From Alistipes shahii WAL 8301 (lineage in GTDB: Bacteria > Bacteroidota > Bacteroidia > Bacteroidales > Rikenellaceae), in the NCBI RefSeq assembly GCF_025145845.1, contig NZ_CP102253.1, positions 1,612,001 to 1,676,000 of the forward strand: a stretch of DNA of 64,000 nt. Reading direction: 5' to 3'. A program made the translations under genes and the position numbers. The notes beneath the pieces were generated by a model. The model ran no database searches. It was given only the letters and a program-made list of their open reading frames with translations, and was not told where the DNA came from. Below are positions 32,480 through 41,228 of this stretch, piece after piece; positions within the stretch are counted from its first letter, which is position 1, and the number at the start of each line of letters is the position of its first letter.

Positions 32480-32509
32480 TTTTTAATTTTTCATTCTTAA
32501 TTTTTAATT
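32478..32509. repeat. Right AT-rich arm flanking the four-helix-bundle gene
   Basis: A 32-base T-rich arm beginning at the stop codon of the four-helix-bundle gene and ending 9 bases before the batA ATG. It is the inverted partner of 32093-32124. Confidence 0.75.
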
Positions 32510-32518
32510 GTGTAAGCT

Positions 32519-33505
32519 ATGCATTTTGCTTCACCATATTATCTCTGGCTGCTGACGCTGCTCGTGCCGATGATCGGCTATTACGTTTGGCGGACGTTGC
32601 AGGGCGGAGCCTCGATCCAGATTTCGAGCGTCGCCGGCGTCGTGCGCGCACCCCGGACCGTGCGCTACTACCTGCGCCACCTGCCTTTCGCGCTGCGTGC
32701 GGCGGCCTTCGCGCTGCTCGTCGTGGCGCTGGCGCGCCCGCAGGACGTCGAACAGAACGTCCGCACCAACACCGAGGGCATCGACATCATGCTGGCCATC
32801 GACGTCTCCGGTTCGATGCTGGCCCGCGACTTCAAGCCCGACCGCATCACGGCCGCCAAGGAGGTGGCCGGATCGTTCATCGCCGACCGCTACGGCGACC
32901 GCATCGGACTGGTGGCCTTCGCCGGCGAAGCCTTCACGCAAAGCCCGCTGACCACCGACCAGAGCACGCTGCAAACCCTTCTGGCCCGCATCCGCAGCGG
33001 ACTGATCGAGGACGGCACGGCCATCGGCAACGGATTGGCCACGGCGATCAACCGCCTGCGCGAGAGCGATGCCAAGTCGAAAGTCATCATCCTGCTGACC
33101 GACGGCGTGAACAACCAGGGCCAGATCGCGCCGATGACCGCCGCCGAGATTGCCAAGGCGCAGGGCATCCGCGTCTACACGATCGGCGTGGGCACGGAGG
33201 GCATGGCCCCCTATCCGGCCATCGACATGTTCGGCAACCTGACGTTCGTCAACCAGAAGGTCGAGATCGACGAAAAGGTACTGAAGGCGATCTCCGACAT
33301 GACCGGCGGCCGCTACTTCCGGGCCACGGACAAGGAGAAGCTGAAGGCCGTCTACGACGAGATCAACCAGCTCGAAAAGAGCAAGATCGAGGTGATGGAG
33401 CACATCTCCTACCACGAACTGTTCCTCACATGGGCGCTGGCCGCGCTGGGACTGCTGTTCACCGAGTTCCTGCTTTCGAACCTCGTACTGAAGCGAATAC
33501 CCTGA
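32519..33505 (+). CDS. batA: VWA-domain membrane protein BatA
   Basis: 328 residues: an N-terminal helix (FASPYYLWLLTLLVPMIGYYVW), a second helix (about 56-72), then a VWA domain with the MIDAS motif DVSGSM (Asp95, Ser97, Ser99), a Thr in TAIGNG and Asp in LTDGVNNQG. A last membrane helix (HELFLTWALAALGLLFTEFLL) ends the protein. This is the standard BatA layout with the VWA domain facing the periplasm. It works with BatB and MoxR in aerotolerance or envelope-stress functions. It is separated from batC by the inserted four-helix-bundle cassette and from batB by a structured 163-base spacer. Confidence 0.95.
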   Translation: MHFASPYYLWLLTLLVPMIGYYVWRTLQGGASIQISSVAGVVRAPRTVRYYLRHLPFALRAAAFALLVVALARPQDVEQNVRTNTEGIDIMLAIDVSGSMLARDFKPDRITAAKEVAGSFIADRYGDRIGLVAFAGEAFTQSPLTTDQSTLQTLLARIRSGLIEDGTAIGNGLATAINRLRESDAKSKVIILLTDGVNNQGQIAPMTAAEIAKAQGIRVYTIGVGTEGMAPYPAIDMFGNLTFVNQKVEIDEKVLKAISDMTGGRYFRATDKEKLKAVYDEINQLEKSKIEVMEHISYHELFLTWALAALGLLFTEFLLSNLVLKRIP

Positions 33506-33668
33506 CGGAACGGCGATTCCGGTCCCCGGGCAAAGTCCTCCCTTTGCCAAGGGGAGGATTCAGGAGGAAATGTCGATATTCAACGGGCACTGCAAGTGCC
33601 CTAATGCAGACCCGGCGGGTTGAATATGGGCAAAAAACAGGATACAATCCGCAGGGTCCGCATTAATT
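33506..33668 (+). other. Structured batA-batB spacer
   Basis: No gene fits here. A GC-rich hairpin (TCCTCCCTT with AAGGGGAGGA, about 33536-33559) is followed by TTCAGGAGG. Then a 9-bp perfect outer stem ATATTCAAC (33576-33584)/GTTGAATAT (33619-33627) encloses a 7-bp perfect hairpin GGGCACT-GCA-AGTGCCC (33585-33601) and 17 unpaired bases. An alternative stem ACCC-GGC-GGGT (33610-33620) would compete with the outer stem. No T-run follows, so it is not a plain terminator. Confidence 0.6.
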
Positions 33669-34694
33669 ATGTTCCGTTTCGCAAATCCGCAATATCTCTG
33701 GCTGCTGCTGGCCGTCCCGGCGCTCGTCGCGCTCTACTGGCTGGCGGCCCGCAACCGCCGCAGACGGCTCGCACGCTTCGGCCGCCCCGGCATTCTGGAG
33801 GAGCTGATGCCCGAAGTATCGACCGGGCGCACGGCTCTCCGGTTCATCCTTTTCTGCGCCGCCGTCGCGCTGGTCATACTGGCTGCGGCGCGCCCGCAGT
33901 TCGGTTCGAAGCTCCGCGAGGAGAAAGCCCAGGGCATCGAAATGATGCTCACGGTCGACGTTTCGAACTCGATGCTGGCCGAAGATTTCGAACCCAACCG
34001 TCTCGAACGGACCAAATACGCCATCGGCAAACTCTTCGAGGGGTTGCAGCAGGACCGCGTGGGACTGGTCGTCTTCGCGGGCGAACCCAAGGTCCAGCTG
34101 CCGATCACCTCGGACTACCGCATGGCCCGGGCCTTCGCACGGCGGATCGACCCGTCGCTGGTATCGGTGCAGGGCACGGCCATCGGCAAGGCGCTGGAAC
34201 AGGCCCTGCTGGCCTTCTCGGGCGACACGGAGCAGAGCCACGGCCGCGTCATCATCCTCATCACCGACGGCGAGAACCACGACGACGACGCCATCGCCGT
34301 CGCCGAACGCGCCGCACAGATGGGCGTGAAGATCTTCACCATCGGCATCGGCACGCCCGAAGGCGCCCCGATTCAGATCGGCGGCGAATTCATCAAGGAC
34401 GAGGCGGGCGAAATGGTCGTCTCAAAGCTCAACGAGGAGATGCTGGCCCGAATCGCCGACATCACGGGCGGCGCCTACGTCCGCTCGTCGAAGCAGTCGA
34501 TCGGTCTCGACGAGATCGTCAAGGCGATCAACGAGATGGAGCAGACCGAACTTTCGACGGTCCGCTTCGAGGAGTTCAACGAGCAGTACCAATACCTGCT
34601 CATCGCGGCGCTGGTCCTGCTGCTGTTGGAATTCGTCGTACTCGACCGCCGCAACCCGCTGCTGGCGCACCTGAACATCTTCCGCGAGAAATAG
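33669..34694 (+). CDS. batB: VWA-domain membrane protein BatB
   Basis: 341 residues with the same layout as batA: two N-terminal helices (about 8-27 and 55-73), a VWA domain with MIDAS DVSNSM (Asp97, Ser99, Ser101) and LITDGENHDD, and a C-terminal helix (YLLIAALVLLLLEFVVL). BatA and BatB are paralogues believed to form a membrane complex. batB closes the operon here: no batD or batE follows, and the next gene is an aldehyde dehydrogenase 62 bases on. Confidence 0.95.
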   Translation: MFRFANPQYLWLLLAVPALVALYWLAARNRRRRLARFGRPGILEELMPEVSTGRTALRFILFCAAVALVILAAARPQFGSKLREEKAQGIEMMLTVDVSNSMLAEDFEPNRLERTKYAIGKLFEGLQQDRVGLVVFAGEPKVQLPITSDYRMARAFARRIDPSLVSVQGTAIGKALEQALLAFSGDTEQSHGRVIILITDGENHDDDAIAVAERAAQMGVKIFTIGIGTPEGAPIQIGGEFIKDEAGEMVVSKLNEEMLARIADITGGAYVRSSKQSIGLDEIVKAINEMEQTELSTVRFEEFNEQYQYLLIAALVLLLLEFVVLDRRNPLLAHLNIFREK

Positions 34695-34756
34695 CCGCGC
34701 CGCGGAGTGTGGCAGCGGCTTTGCAAGGTTCCGTCACAACCCCAGAATAACGGCCC

Positions 34757-36139
34757 ATGTCCCTCGAAAACACCCCTGCCGCACGCATTTCGGCCCTCGC
34801 GGCGGCCCAGAAAACCTACTTCCGCTCGGGAGCGACGCTCTCCGAGGCGTTCCGCCGCACGATGCTCCGGCGTCTGGACGCGGCGCTCGCGAACTGGGAG
34901 AAACGCCTCTGCGACGCCCTGTGGACGGACCTGCACAAATCCCCCGAGGAGGCGTTCCTCACCGAAATCAGCATCGTCCGGGGCGAAATCCGCAGCCACC
35001 TGCGCCACCTCGGCAGATGGATGCGCCCCGCGCCGCGCCCCACGCCGCTCAAACTCCTGCCCGCGAAAAGCCGGATCGTCTCCCAGCCGCTCGGGCAGGC
35101 GCTGATCGTCGCGCCGTGGAACTACCCCGTGCAGCTGCTGCTCAACCCGCTGGTCGGAGCCATCTCGGCGGGCTGCACCGCCCTGCTCAAACCCTCTCCC
35201 TACACCCCGAACGTCGCCGAGGCGCTCGAGGGGATGATCGCCGAGATCTTCGACGAGGAGTACGTCGCCGTCGTGCAGGGCGACCGGGAGGTGAACACGC
35301 AGCTGTTCGACATGCGCTGGGACCTGATTTTCTTCACGGGAAGCCCCGCGCTGGGACGGATCGTGATGACCGCCGCGGCCCGCAACCTCACGCCCGTCGT
35401 GCTGGAACTGGGCGGCAAAAGCCCCTCGATCGTGGACCGAGGCGCCGACATCGAGGTCGCGGCGCGCCGCATCGCCTGGGGCAAGACCCTCAACGCCGGG
35501 CAGACCTGCATCGCACCCGACTACCTGCTGATCCACCGATCGCTGCAAGACGAGTTCTCCCGAGCCTTCGCCCGCGCCCTGCATCGGCTTCACGGCGACG
35601 ACGCGCAGCAAAGCCCCCACTACGGTCGGCTGGTCAACGACCGGGCTTTCGGGCGCGTAACGAGTTATCTCGCGCAGGGGAAAATCCTTGTCGGGGGCCG
35701 CACCGACCCCTCCGACCGCTATATCGAGCCGACGCTGCTCGCGGAGGTCGACCCCGGCGCGCCCGTGATGCAGGAGGAGATCTTCGGTCCGGTCCTGCCG
35801 ATGCTCCCCTTCGACGACATCGGCGAAGCCGTGGCGCTGATCAACGACCGCGAAAAACCGCTGGCGCTTTACTACTTCGGACCCGAAAAGACGGGCCGCG
35901 AAGTCCTGCTGCATACCTCCTCGGGCGGCGCGTGCATCAACGACACGATCATGCAGATCGCCAACGACCGCCTGCCGTTCGGCGGCGTGGGCAACTCGGG
36001 CATGGGCCGCTACCACGGCCACGACAGCTTCGACGCCTTCTCCCTCCGCCGCGGCGTGGTCGAGTCTCCGGCGCGGCCCGACCTGCCGCTGCGCTACCCG
36101 CCCTACAAGGGGTTCCGGTGGGTGAAGAAGATACTATAA
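34757..36139 (+). CDS. Class 3-type aldehyde dehydrogenase
   Basis: 460 residues, the short length typical of ALDH3-like enzymes that lack the N-terminal extension. The catalytic Cys251 lies in NAGQTCIAPDY and the general base Glu217 in VLELGGKSP. APWNYPVQLLLNPL, FTGSPALG and QEEIFGPVLP match the NAD(P)-binding and structural motifs. It oxidises medium or long aliphatic or aromatic aldehydes to acids in the cytosol. Whether it forms part of the Bat transcript is unclear. Its stop is followed at once by an AT-rich inverted repeat. Confidence 0.94.
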   Translation: MSLENTPAARISALAAAQKTYFRSGATLSEAFRRTMLRRLDAALANWEKRLCDALWTDLHKSPEEAFLTEISIVRGEIRSHLRHLGRWMRPAPRPTPLKLLPAKSRIVSQPLGQALIVAPWNYPVQLLLNPLVGAISAGCTALLKPSPYTPNVAEALEGMIAEIFDEEYVAVVQGDREVNTQLFDMRWDLIFFTGSPALGRIVMTAAARNLTPVVLELGGKSPSIVDRGADIEVAARRIAWGKTLNAGQTCIAPDYLLIHRSLQDEFSRAFARALHRLHGDDAQQSPHYGRLVNDRAFGRVTSYLAQGKILVGGRTDPSDRYIEPTLLAEVDPGAPVMQEEIFGPVLPMLPFDDIGEAVALINDREKPLALYYFGPEKTGREVLLHTSSGGACINDTIMQIANDRLPFGGVGNSGMGRYHGHDSFDAFSLRRGVVESPARPDLPLRYPPYKGFRWVKKIL

Positions 36140-36140
36140 G

Positions 36141-36236
36141 GAATTAAAAATGAAGAATTAAGAATTAAAAATTAGAGAGAGATCAGCGGTTACTGCATTT
36201 TTAATTCTTAATTTTTAATTCTTAATTTTTAATTCC
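36141..36236. repeat. AT-rich inverted-repeat element without an ORF, before rnpB
   Basis: The left arm 36141-36174 (GAATTAAAAATGAAGAATTA type) and right arm about 36198-36236 (its inverse, with AATTCTTAATTTTT units) enclose only 23 bases. The arms are the same family as those flanking the four-helix-bundle gene, so this looks like an empty form of that cassette. Confidence 0.65.
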
Positions 36237-36237
36237 C

Positions 36238-36245
36238 TACCTTTG
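36238..36245 (+). promoter_or_regulatory. rnpB promoter -7 element
   Basis: TACCTTTG, a perfect TAnnTTTG, ends 5 bases before the first paired base of RNase P RNA. The -33 region falls within the AT-rich repeat arm. Confidence 0.65.
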
Positions 36246-36249
36246 TCCC

Positions 36250-36618
36250 GCAGGTCCGCTCTGTCGCTGCCGGCCGCAAGCCGGGAGAGGAAAGTCCGGG
36301 CAACGCAGAGCGCCACGCAGGCTAATGACCTGACAGCCGTGAGGTTGTGGCAGCGTAACAGAAAACGACCGCCCGCAGGGGATTTTCGGAATTCCGGCGG
36401 GTAAGGGTGAAAAGGCGGGGTAAGAGCCCACCGCGGGGGCAGCAATGTCGCCCGGCAGTACGTCCCGTGGGTTGCAAGACCGTGTATACCGGCAATCAAG
36501 GGTTGCTCGCCCGATGCCGGGGGGTAGGTTGCTTGAGGCGGCAGGAGACTGCCGTCCTAGATAAATGACAGGGGCCCGGGGTTCGCCCCGGGAACAGAAC
36601 CCGGCTTACAGGACCTGC
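36250..36618 (+). ncRNA. rnpB: RNase P RNA, bacterial class A
   Basis: The terminal stem P1 is GCAGGTCC (36250-36257) with GGACCTGC (36611-36618). Universal core blocks follow in order: GAGGAAAGTCCGGGC, ACAGAAAACGACC, GGGTGAAAAGGCGGGGTAAG, TAGATAAATGACAG and ACAGAACCCGGCTTAC. The size is close to 370 bases. It is the catalytic RNA of RNase P, maturing tRNA 5' ends. Confidence 0.97.
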
Positions 36619-36624
36619 ACGTAC

Positions 36625-36660
36625 GGAGGTGTCGCAGCAATGCGGCGCCTCCTCTGTTTT
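36625..36660 (+). terminator. rnpB terminator
   Basis: GGAGGTGTCGCA and TGCGGCGCCTCC form a 12-bp stem closed by a GCAA tetraloop, then TCTGTTTT. The 206 bases from here to the anSME stop hold no further gene. Confidence 0.8.
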
Positions 36661-36858
36661 CAGGCCCATTCCGCCGCAGAAGTCCCGGCCGGCCCCGCGG
36701 CCCGCACGGCGCACGAAACGCTCCCGGCGGCCCAAACCTACGCCGAAAGGGTCGCCGACGCGCGTTCGGTCGCGGGATGGCTCACCCCCCCCGCATCGGC
36801 CGTGCCGCTCGTGCGGGCGCTCCTGAAACGCAAAAAACGGGAAAAACCGGGTAAGACG

Positions 36859-38121
36859 CTACTCCAGCCCCATGCGCTTGCGGGCGAAGGGCATGACCCA
36901 CGCCGGGGACTGCTCGCGCGCCAGCATGTCGCGCATGTACTCCATGTAGGGTTCCGAATGGCGGAACCAATGCTGCAATCCCTCGCAGAGCGAGTTCTTG
37001 CGGCAGCCGTCGGAACCGGTCTCGAAGCGGTGCTTCGGACATTCGCCCCGGCAGGCGAAATAGTATTTGCACCGCAGGCATTCGGCGGGCAGCGCATTGC
37101 GCTTGGCAAGGCCGAAATCCACCCGTTTGCGCGAACGGTAGATCTCCGACAACGGCGTTTCGCGGATGTTGCCCAACTTGTATTCGGGATAGACGAAGTG
37201 GTCGCACGAATAGACGTCGCCGTTGTGCTCGACGACCAGCGCGTCGCCGCACGTCTCGCCCATCGAGCAGACGCCCGGGGGCACGCCGCACCACTGGGCC
37301 AGCGTCGCGTCGAACATCTGCACGAACGTACGCCCCACATCGCTCACCACCCACACGTCGAACACGTCGCACAGGAACTCCCCGTAACCCTTGGCCGTCA
37401 CCGACCATTCGGCCAGCCGCGCCCCCTCGCGGTCGGGCGAGACGATCAGCGGGCGGTGGAACCCGGGCTTGTCGACGACATGCTCCACGGCAGGCAGGAA
37501 CTGCATGTACCGGCTGTGCACCGTGTCGCGGAAGAAGCGGTAGATCTCCCCGCCACGCCCCTCGCACAGACGGTTCACCACGCTCAGCGTATTGTACTCC
37601 ACGCCGCTGCGCTGGAACATTTCGATCGTCCGCATCACCCGCTCGAAAGTGGGCCGGCCGCCCTTCGTCAGGCGGAACGCGTCGTGAATGTCCTGCGGCC
37701 CGTCGAGCGAAATCCCCACCAGAAAATTGTTCCCGGCAAAGAGGTCGCACCACGCCTCGTCGACCAGCGTGCCGTTGGTCTGGAGGATGTTCTCGATCTT
37801 CTTGCCATCGGCGTATTTTTGCTGGAAGTCCATCGCCTTCCGGTAGAAATCCACCCCCAGCAGCAGCGGCTCGCCGCCGTGCCAGCAGAACTGCACCGTC
37901 GGAACCTCGTTGGCCTCGATATATTGTTTCACGTAAAGTTCCAGCAGCTCGTCGCTCATCACGGCCTGCCGGCCGCCGTACTGCACGGCCTTGTCCAGGT
38001 AGTAGCAATAGTGGCAGTCGAGGTTGCACACCGAACCGGCCGGCTTGAGCATCGTCGAAAAGGCGACCGGACCCGCCTGTTTCTCCGCATCGCGGAAGGT
38101 GAAAATATCCTTGTTCTTCAT
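36859..38121 (-). CDS. Radical SAM/SPASM enzyme, anaerobic sulfatase-maturase type
   Basis: 420 residues from ATG 38121. The radical SAM motif is CNLDCHYC (Cys32, 36, 39), preceded by MLKPAGSV. WHGGEPLLLG, ILQTNGTLVDEAWCDLF and GISLDGP are typical of anSME. The SPASM domain carries further cysteines (CSMGETCG, YSCDHFVYPEYKLGN, LRCKYYFACRGECPKHR) binding two auxiliary 4Fe-4S clusters. anSMEs convert Cys or Ser of sulfatases to formylglycine in the cytosol. No sulfatase gene is in this window, so the target must be elsewhere or different. It is divergent from the barrel gene at 38324. Confidence 0.93.
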   Translation of the reverse strand: MKNKDIFTFRDAEKQAGPVAFSTMLKPAGSVCNLDCHYCYYLDKAVQYGGRQAVMSDELLELYVKQYIEANEVPTVQFCWHGGEPLLLGVDFYRKAMDFQQKYADGKKIENILQTNGTLVDEAWCDLFAGNNFLVGISLDGPQDIHDAFRLTKGGRPTFERVMRTIEMFQRSGVEYNTLSVVNRLCEGRGGEIYRFFRDTVHSRYMQFLPAVEHVVDKPGFHRPLIVSPDREGARLAEWSVTAKGYGEFLCDVFDVWVVSDVGRTFVQMFDATLAQWCGVPPGVCSMGETCGDALVVEHNGDVYSCDHFVYPEYKLGNIRETPLSEIYRSRKRVDFGLAKRNALPAECLRCKYYFACRGECPKHRFETGSDGCRKNSLCEGLQHWFRHSEPYMEYMRDMLAREQSPAWVMPFARKRMGLE

Positions 38122-38175
38122 GTTAAGGTTCCCAGATTTACGAGTGAAACGGACCGGGATCCGCAATTATTTTGA

Positions 38176-38183
38176 CAAATATA
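38176..38183 (-). promoter_or_regulatory. -7 element of the anSME gene
   Basis: CAAATATA reads TATATTTG on the minus strand, a perfect match about 55 bases before the anSME ATG. Confidence 0.6.
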
Positions 38184-38291
38184 CGCAAACGACAAGGCAA
38201 TCGGGACCATTTTATGGCCAAAATTTGTCGGACGGCGTCCCAATATGGCACAAATATCCCCTAAAAAGAGGGACCGAAAGATCAAAACCGC

Positions 38292-38299
38292 TATCTTTA
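38292..38299 (+). promoter_or_regulatory. -7 element of the outer-membrane barrel gene
   Basis: TATCTTTA matches TAnnTTTG in all but the last base and lies 25 bases before the ATG at 38324. Confidence 0.45.
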
Positions 38300-38323
38300 A
38301 CGGCTGAATTCCTCTTTAATCCG

Positions 38324-41155
38324 ATGAACCCGGGAAAAACGCTGCTGCTCCTGCAATTTCTGCTCTGCGCCGCGACCGCTGCGGCACAGTCCGCAGCGGT
38401 GCGTTTCCGCGTCGCCGACCGGGCGACACGCGAGGCCGTCGTGGGCGCCGTGGCCGAGCTGCGCAGCCGCACCGACACCGCGGCGGCGCCCCTCTACACC
38501 ACTTCGGACATCGACGGACGCGGAACGTTCCCCCGCGTGCCGCACGGGGACTACCGCCTCACCGTCACCTCGCTCGGTTACGACTCGCTGCGCCGCGACC
38601 TGCGGGTCGGCACGGCAACCGTCCGGCTCGATTCGCTGTGGCTCGCGCCCCGCGCCGAAGCCATCGACCAGGTGACCGTCGAAGCCCCGGCGCTCCGTTC
38701 GTCGGTGCGCGGCGACACGCTCTCCTACCGCGCCTCGGCCTATAAGGTCTCGTTCGGCGCCGACGCCGAATCGCTGATCTCGAAGATGCCCGGACTGGAG
38801 GTCGCCGACGGCGGCATCGAAGCCCAGGGGCGCACCGTGCAGCGAATCTACGTCGACGGACGCGAGTTCTTCGGCAACGACGTGATGTCGGCCATCCGCA
38901 ACATTCCGGCCGACATGATCGAGAGCATCGACATCTACAACTCGCAGAGCGACCAGTCGGAGTTCACGGGCGTCGACACCGGCGAAGGGCACACGTCGCT
39001 CAACATCGTGACGCTTCCCGACAAGCGGCGGGGCGCCTTCGGCCGCCTCTACGGCGCCTACGGCATTGCGGACAAGTACATCGGGGGCGGCAATGTCAAC
39101 ATTTTCGACAACGACCGCCGCATCTCGGTGATCGGCCTGGCGAACAACATCAGCCGCCAGAACTTCTCGTTCGAGGACATTCTCGGCACGACGGACCGGT
39201 CGGGCCGGAAAAGCCCGAACAGCAGCTTCATGGTCCGCCCGCTGGACGGCATCTCGACGGTGCAGGCCATCGGCGTCAATTACAGCGACGACTGGGGCGC
39301 GAAGGGAAAGGTCACGGCCAGCTACTTCTTCAACCGCACCGACAACCGCAACACCAGCCAAAGCGACCGGCAGACCTTCACTTCGACGGACAAACTGGTG
39401 CTCTACAACGACGAGAACCGCTCGAAGACGCTCAACCTCAACCACCGCTTCAACTCGCGCATCGACTACAAGTTCTCGGACCGCCATTCGGTGATGATGC
39501 GCACCTCGTTCAGCCTGCAGGACAACAACTCCCGCAACGAACTGCGGAGCCGCACCGACAACAAGTTCTCCGACGACGACATCCGCTTCGTCTACCGCCG
39601 CCGCAACTTCGGCCACAACAACAGCGACGGTTACAACGTCTCGAACCACCTGCTCTACCGCTACCGCCTGCCGGGCGCCAAGTCGCACAACCTGACCGTC
39701 GGAGCCGGGGGAACCTACCGCAGCTACGAACAGCTGAGCCGCCCGCGGCAGTACACCTTCCGCGACCCGGACAACATCGAGTGCGACACGTCGGACTACT
39801 CTTCGCGCAACATCACGCGCACCGACCGCGACCAGCCGGGCTACGACGTGAACGGCAACGTGAGCTACACCCGTTCGCTCTCGAAACGCTCGCGCCTGAG
39901 CTTCGAATACCGCATCAACTACACCGACAACAGCGTCGAACGCAATACGTTCGTGCTCACCAAAGAGAACGTCTTTCCGGACGAGCGCAACCCCAGGCAG
40001 TCCACCGAATACGACTACGCCTACCTGACCCACCGCATCGGCAGTACGTACCAGTATTATTTCAAAAAGACGAAGATCGCCGGAACGCTCCACTACCAGC
40101 ACGCCGCCTTCAGCAGCGACTACGCCTTTCCCTATGCGCGGAAGACCGAGACGTCGTTCGACAACCTGACATACAGCGTGGTGGCCAACATCAACGTAAA
40201 CCGCAACAACACCCTGAAGTTCAACGCTTCGGGACGCACGTCGAATCCCCGCGCCACCGACTTGCAGGACATCGTCAACACCACCAACCGCCAAAACGTC
40301 TTCGCCGGAAACCCCGGTCTCGACCCGGTCTACACCCACCGCCTTTCGGGCCAGTACATCCGGGCGAATCCCGCCAAAGGGCGCACCTTCACCGTCTCGG
40401 CGGAAGCGACGGCCAGCCCCAACACCATCACCGACTCGCTGGTGATCGACTCGCCGGATTTCGTGATCGACGACGAAGGGACCAAACTGGGCGAAGGCAA
40501 CCAGTACACCAAGCCGGTCAACCTCGCGGGACTTTGGAGCCTGCGCGCCAGCGTCAACTACGGCATGCCGGTCCGGTGGCTGCGCTCGAACCTCAATTTC
40601 CGGGCGGGCATCTCGACGGGCCGCATCCCGAGCATCATCAACGGCGAACGCAACTTTCTGAACAACAACGTCTACAATGCCGGACTGACGCTCGGCAGCA
40701 ACATCTCGGAAGCGGTGGACTTCCGCCTGAGCTACACGGGCCGCTACAACGTAAGCCGGAGTTCCTCCGAGGTGCGCACGCTCGACAACACCTATTTCAG
40801 TCAGACGGCGAAAGCCGAGACGACGTTCGTCCTCTGGAAACGCCTCGTCCTGCGCGCCAACGCCGACTACAACTACTACCGGGGGATCACGGACACGTTC
40901 CTCGAAGAGCGGCTGATCTGCAACGCGATGCTCGGTGTCAAGCTCTTCCGCAACTGCCTGGGCGAAGCCAGCGTCGGAGTGAACGACATTCTCGACCAGA
41001 ACGGCACGACCTTCCGCCGCACGGTGTCGGGAACGACGCTGCGCAACGTGACGAACCTGGCCGTCGGCCGCTACGTGTCGTTCCAGTTCACCTACAACCT
41101 GCGTCTTTTCCGCCGCCAGAGCAACGCCGTGATGGACGCATTGCAGGGAAAGTAA
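38324..41155 (+). CDS. Outer-membrane beta-barrel protein with carboxypeptidase-like domain and plug (TonB-receptor-like)
   Basis: 943 residues from ATG 38324, giving a signal peptide ending ATAAAQ. A CarboxypepD_reg-like beta-sandwich covers about 22-110, then a plug-like domain (SLISKMPGLEVADGGIEAQGRTVQRIYVDG, split here by sense only) and a long barrel rich in alternating Tyr/Asn/Arg strands, ending in an aromatic-containing strand. This is the OMP_b-brl_3 type of TonB-dependent-like receptor without a SusD partner. The substrate is unknown. The upstream frame to 38024 is antisense to anSME and not used. The start is divergent from anSME with 202 bases between. A similar but frameshifted protein is encoded at 56940. 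Confidence 0.9.
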   Translation: MNPGKTLLLLQFLLCAATAAAQSAAVRFRVADRATREAVVGAVAELRSRTDTAAAPLYTTSDIDGRGTFPRVPHGDYRLTVTSLGYDSLRRDLRVGTATVRLDSLWLAPRAEAIDQVTVEAPALRSSVRGDTLSYRASAYKVSFGADAESLISKMPGLEVADGGIEAQGRTVQRIYVDGREFFGNDVMSAIRNIPADMIESIDIYNSQSDQSEFTGVDTGEGHTSLNIVTLPDKRRGAFGRLYGAYGIADKYIGGGNVNIFDNDRRISVIGLANNISRQNFSFEDILGTTDRSGRKSPNSSFMVRPLDGISTVQAIGVNYSDDWGAKGKVTASYFFNRTDNRNTSQSDRQTFTSTDKLVLYNDENRSKTLNLNHRFNSRIDYKFSDRHSVMMRTSFSLQDNNSRNELRSRTDNKFSDDDIRFVYRRRNFGHNNSDGYNVSNHLLYRYRLPGAKSHNLTVGAGGTYRSYEQLSRPRQYTFRDPDNIECDTSDYSSRNITRTDRDQPGYDVNGNVSYTRSLSKRSRLSFEYRINYTDNSVERNTFVLTKENVFPDERNPRQSTEYDYAYLTHRIGSTYQYYFKKTKIAGTLHYQHAAFSSDYAFPYARKTETSFDNLTYSVVANINVNRNNTLKFNASGRTSNPRATDLQDIVNTTNRQNVFAGNPGLDPVYTHRLSGQYIRANPAKGRTFTVSAEATASPNTITDSLVIDSPDFVIDDEGTKLGEGNQYTKPVNLAGLWSLRASVNYGMPVRWLRSNLNFRAGISTGRIPSIINGERNFLNNNVYNAGLTLGSNISEAVDFRLSYTGRYNVSRSSSEVRTLDNTYFSQTAKAETTFVLWKRLVLRANADYNYYRGITDTFLEERLICNAMLGVKLFRNCLGEASVGVNDILDQNGTTFRRTVSGTTLRNVTNLAVGRYVSFQFTYNLRLFRRQSNAVMDALQGK

Positions 41156-41228
41156 CCGATTTTCCGCCCGAAACGCCGGTTTTCGCGTTTTTTTCACTAT
41201 TTTCGTAGCCCAAACCCAATAATCCATT

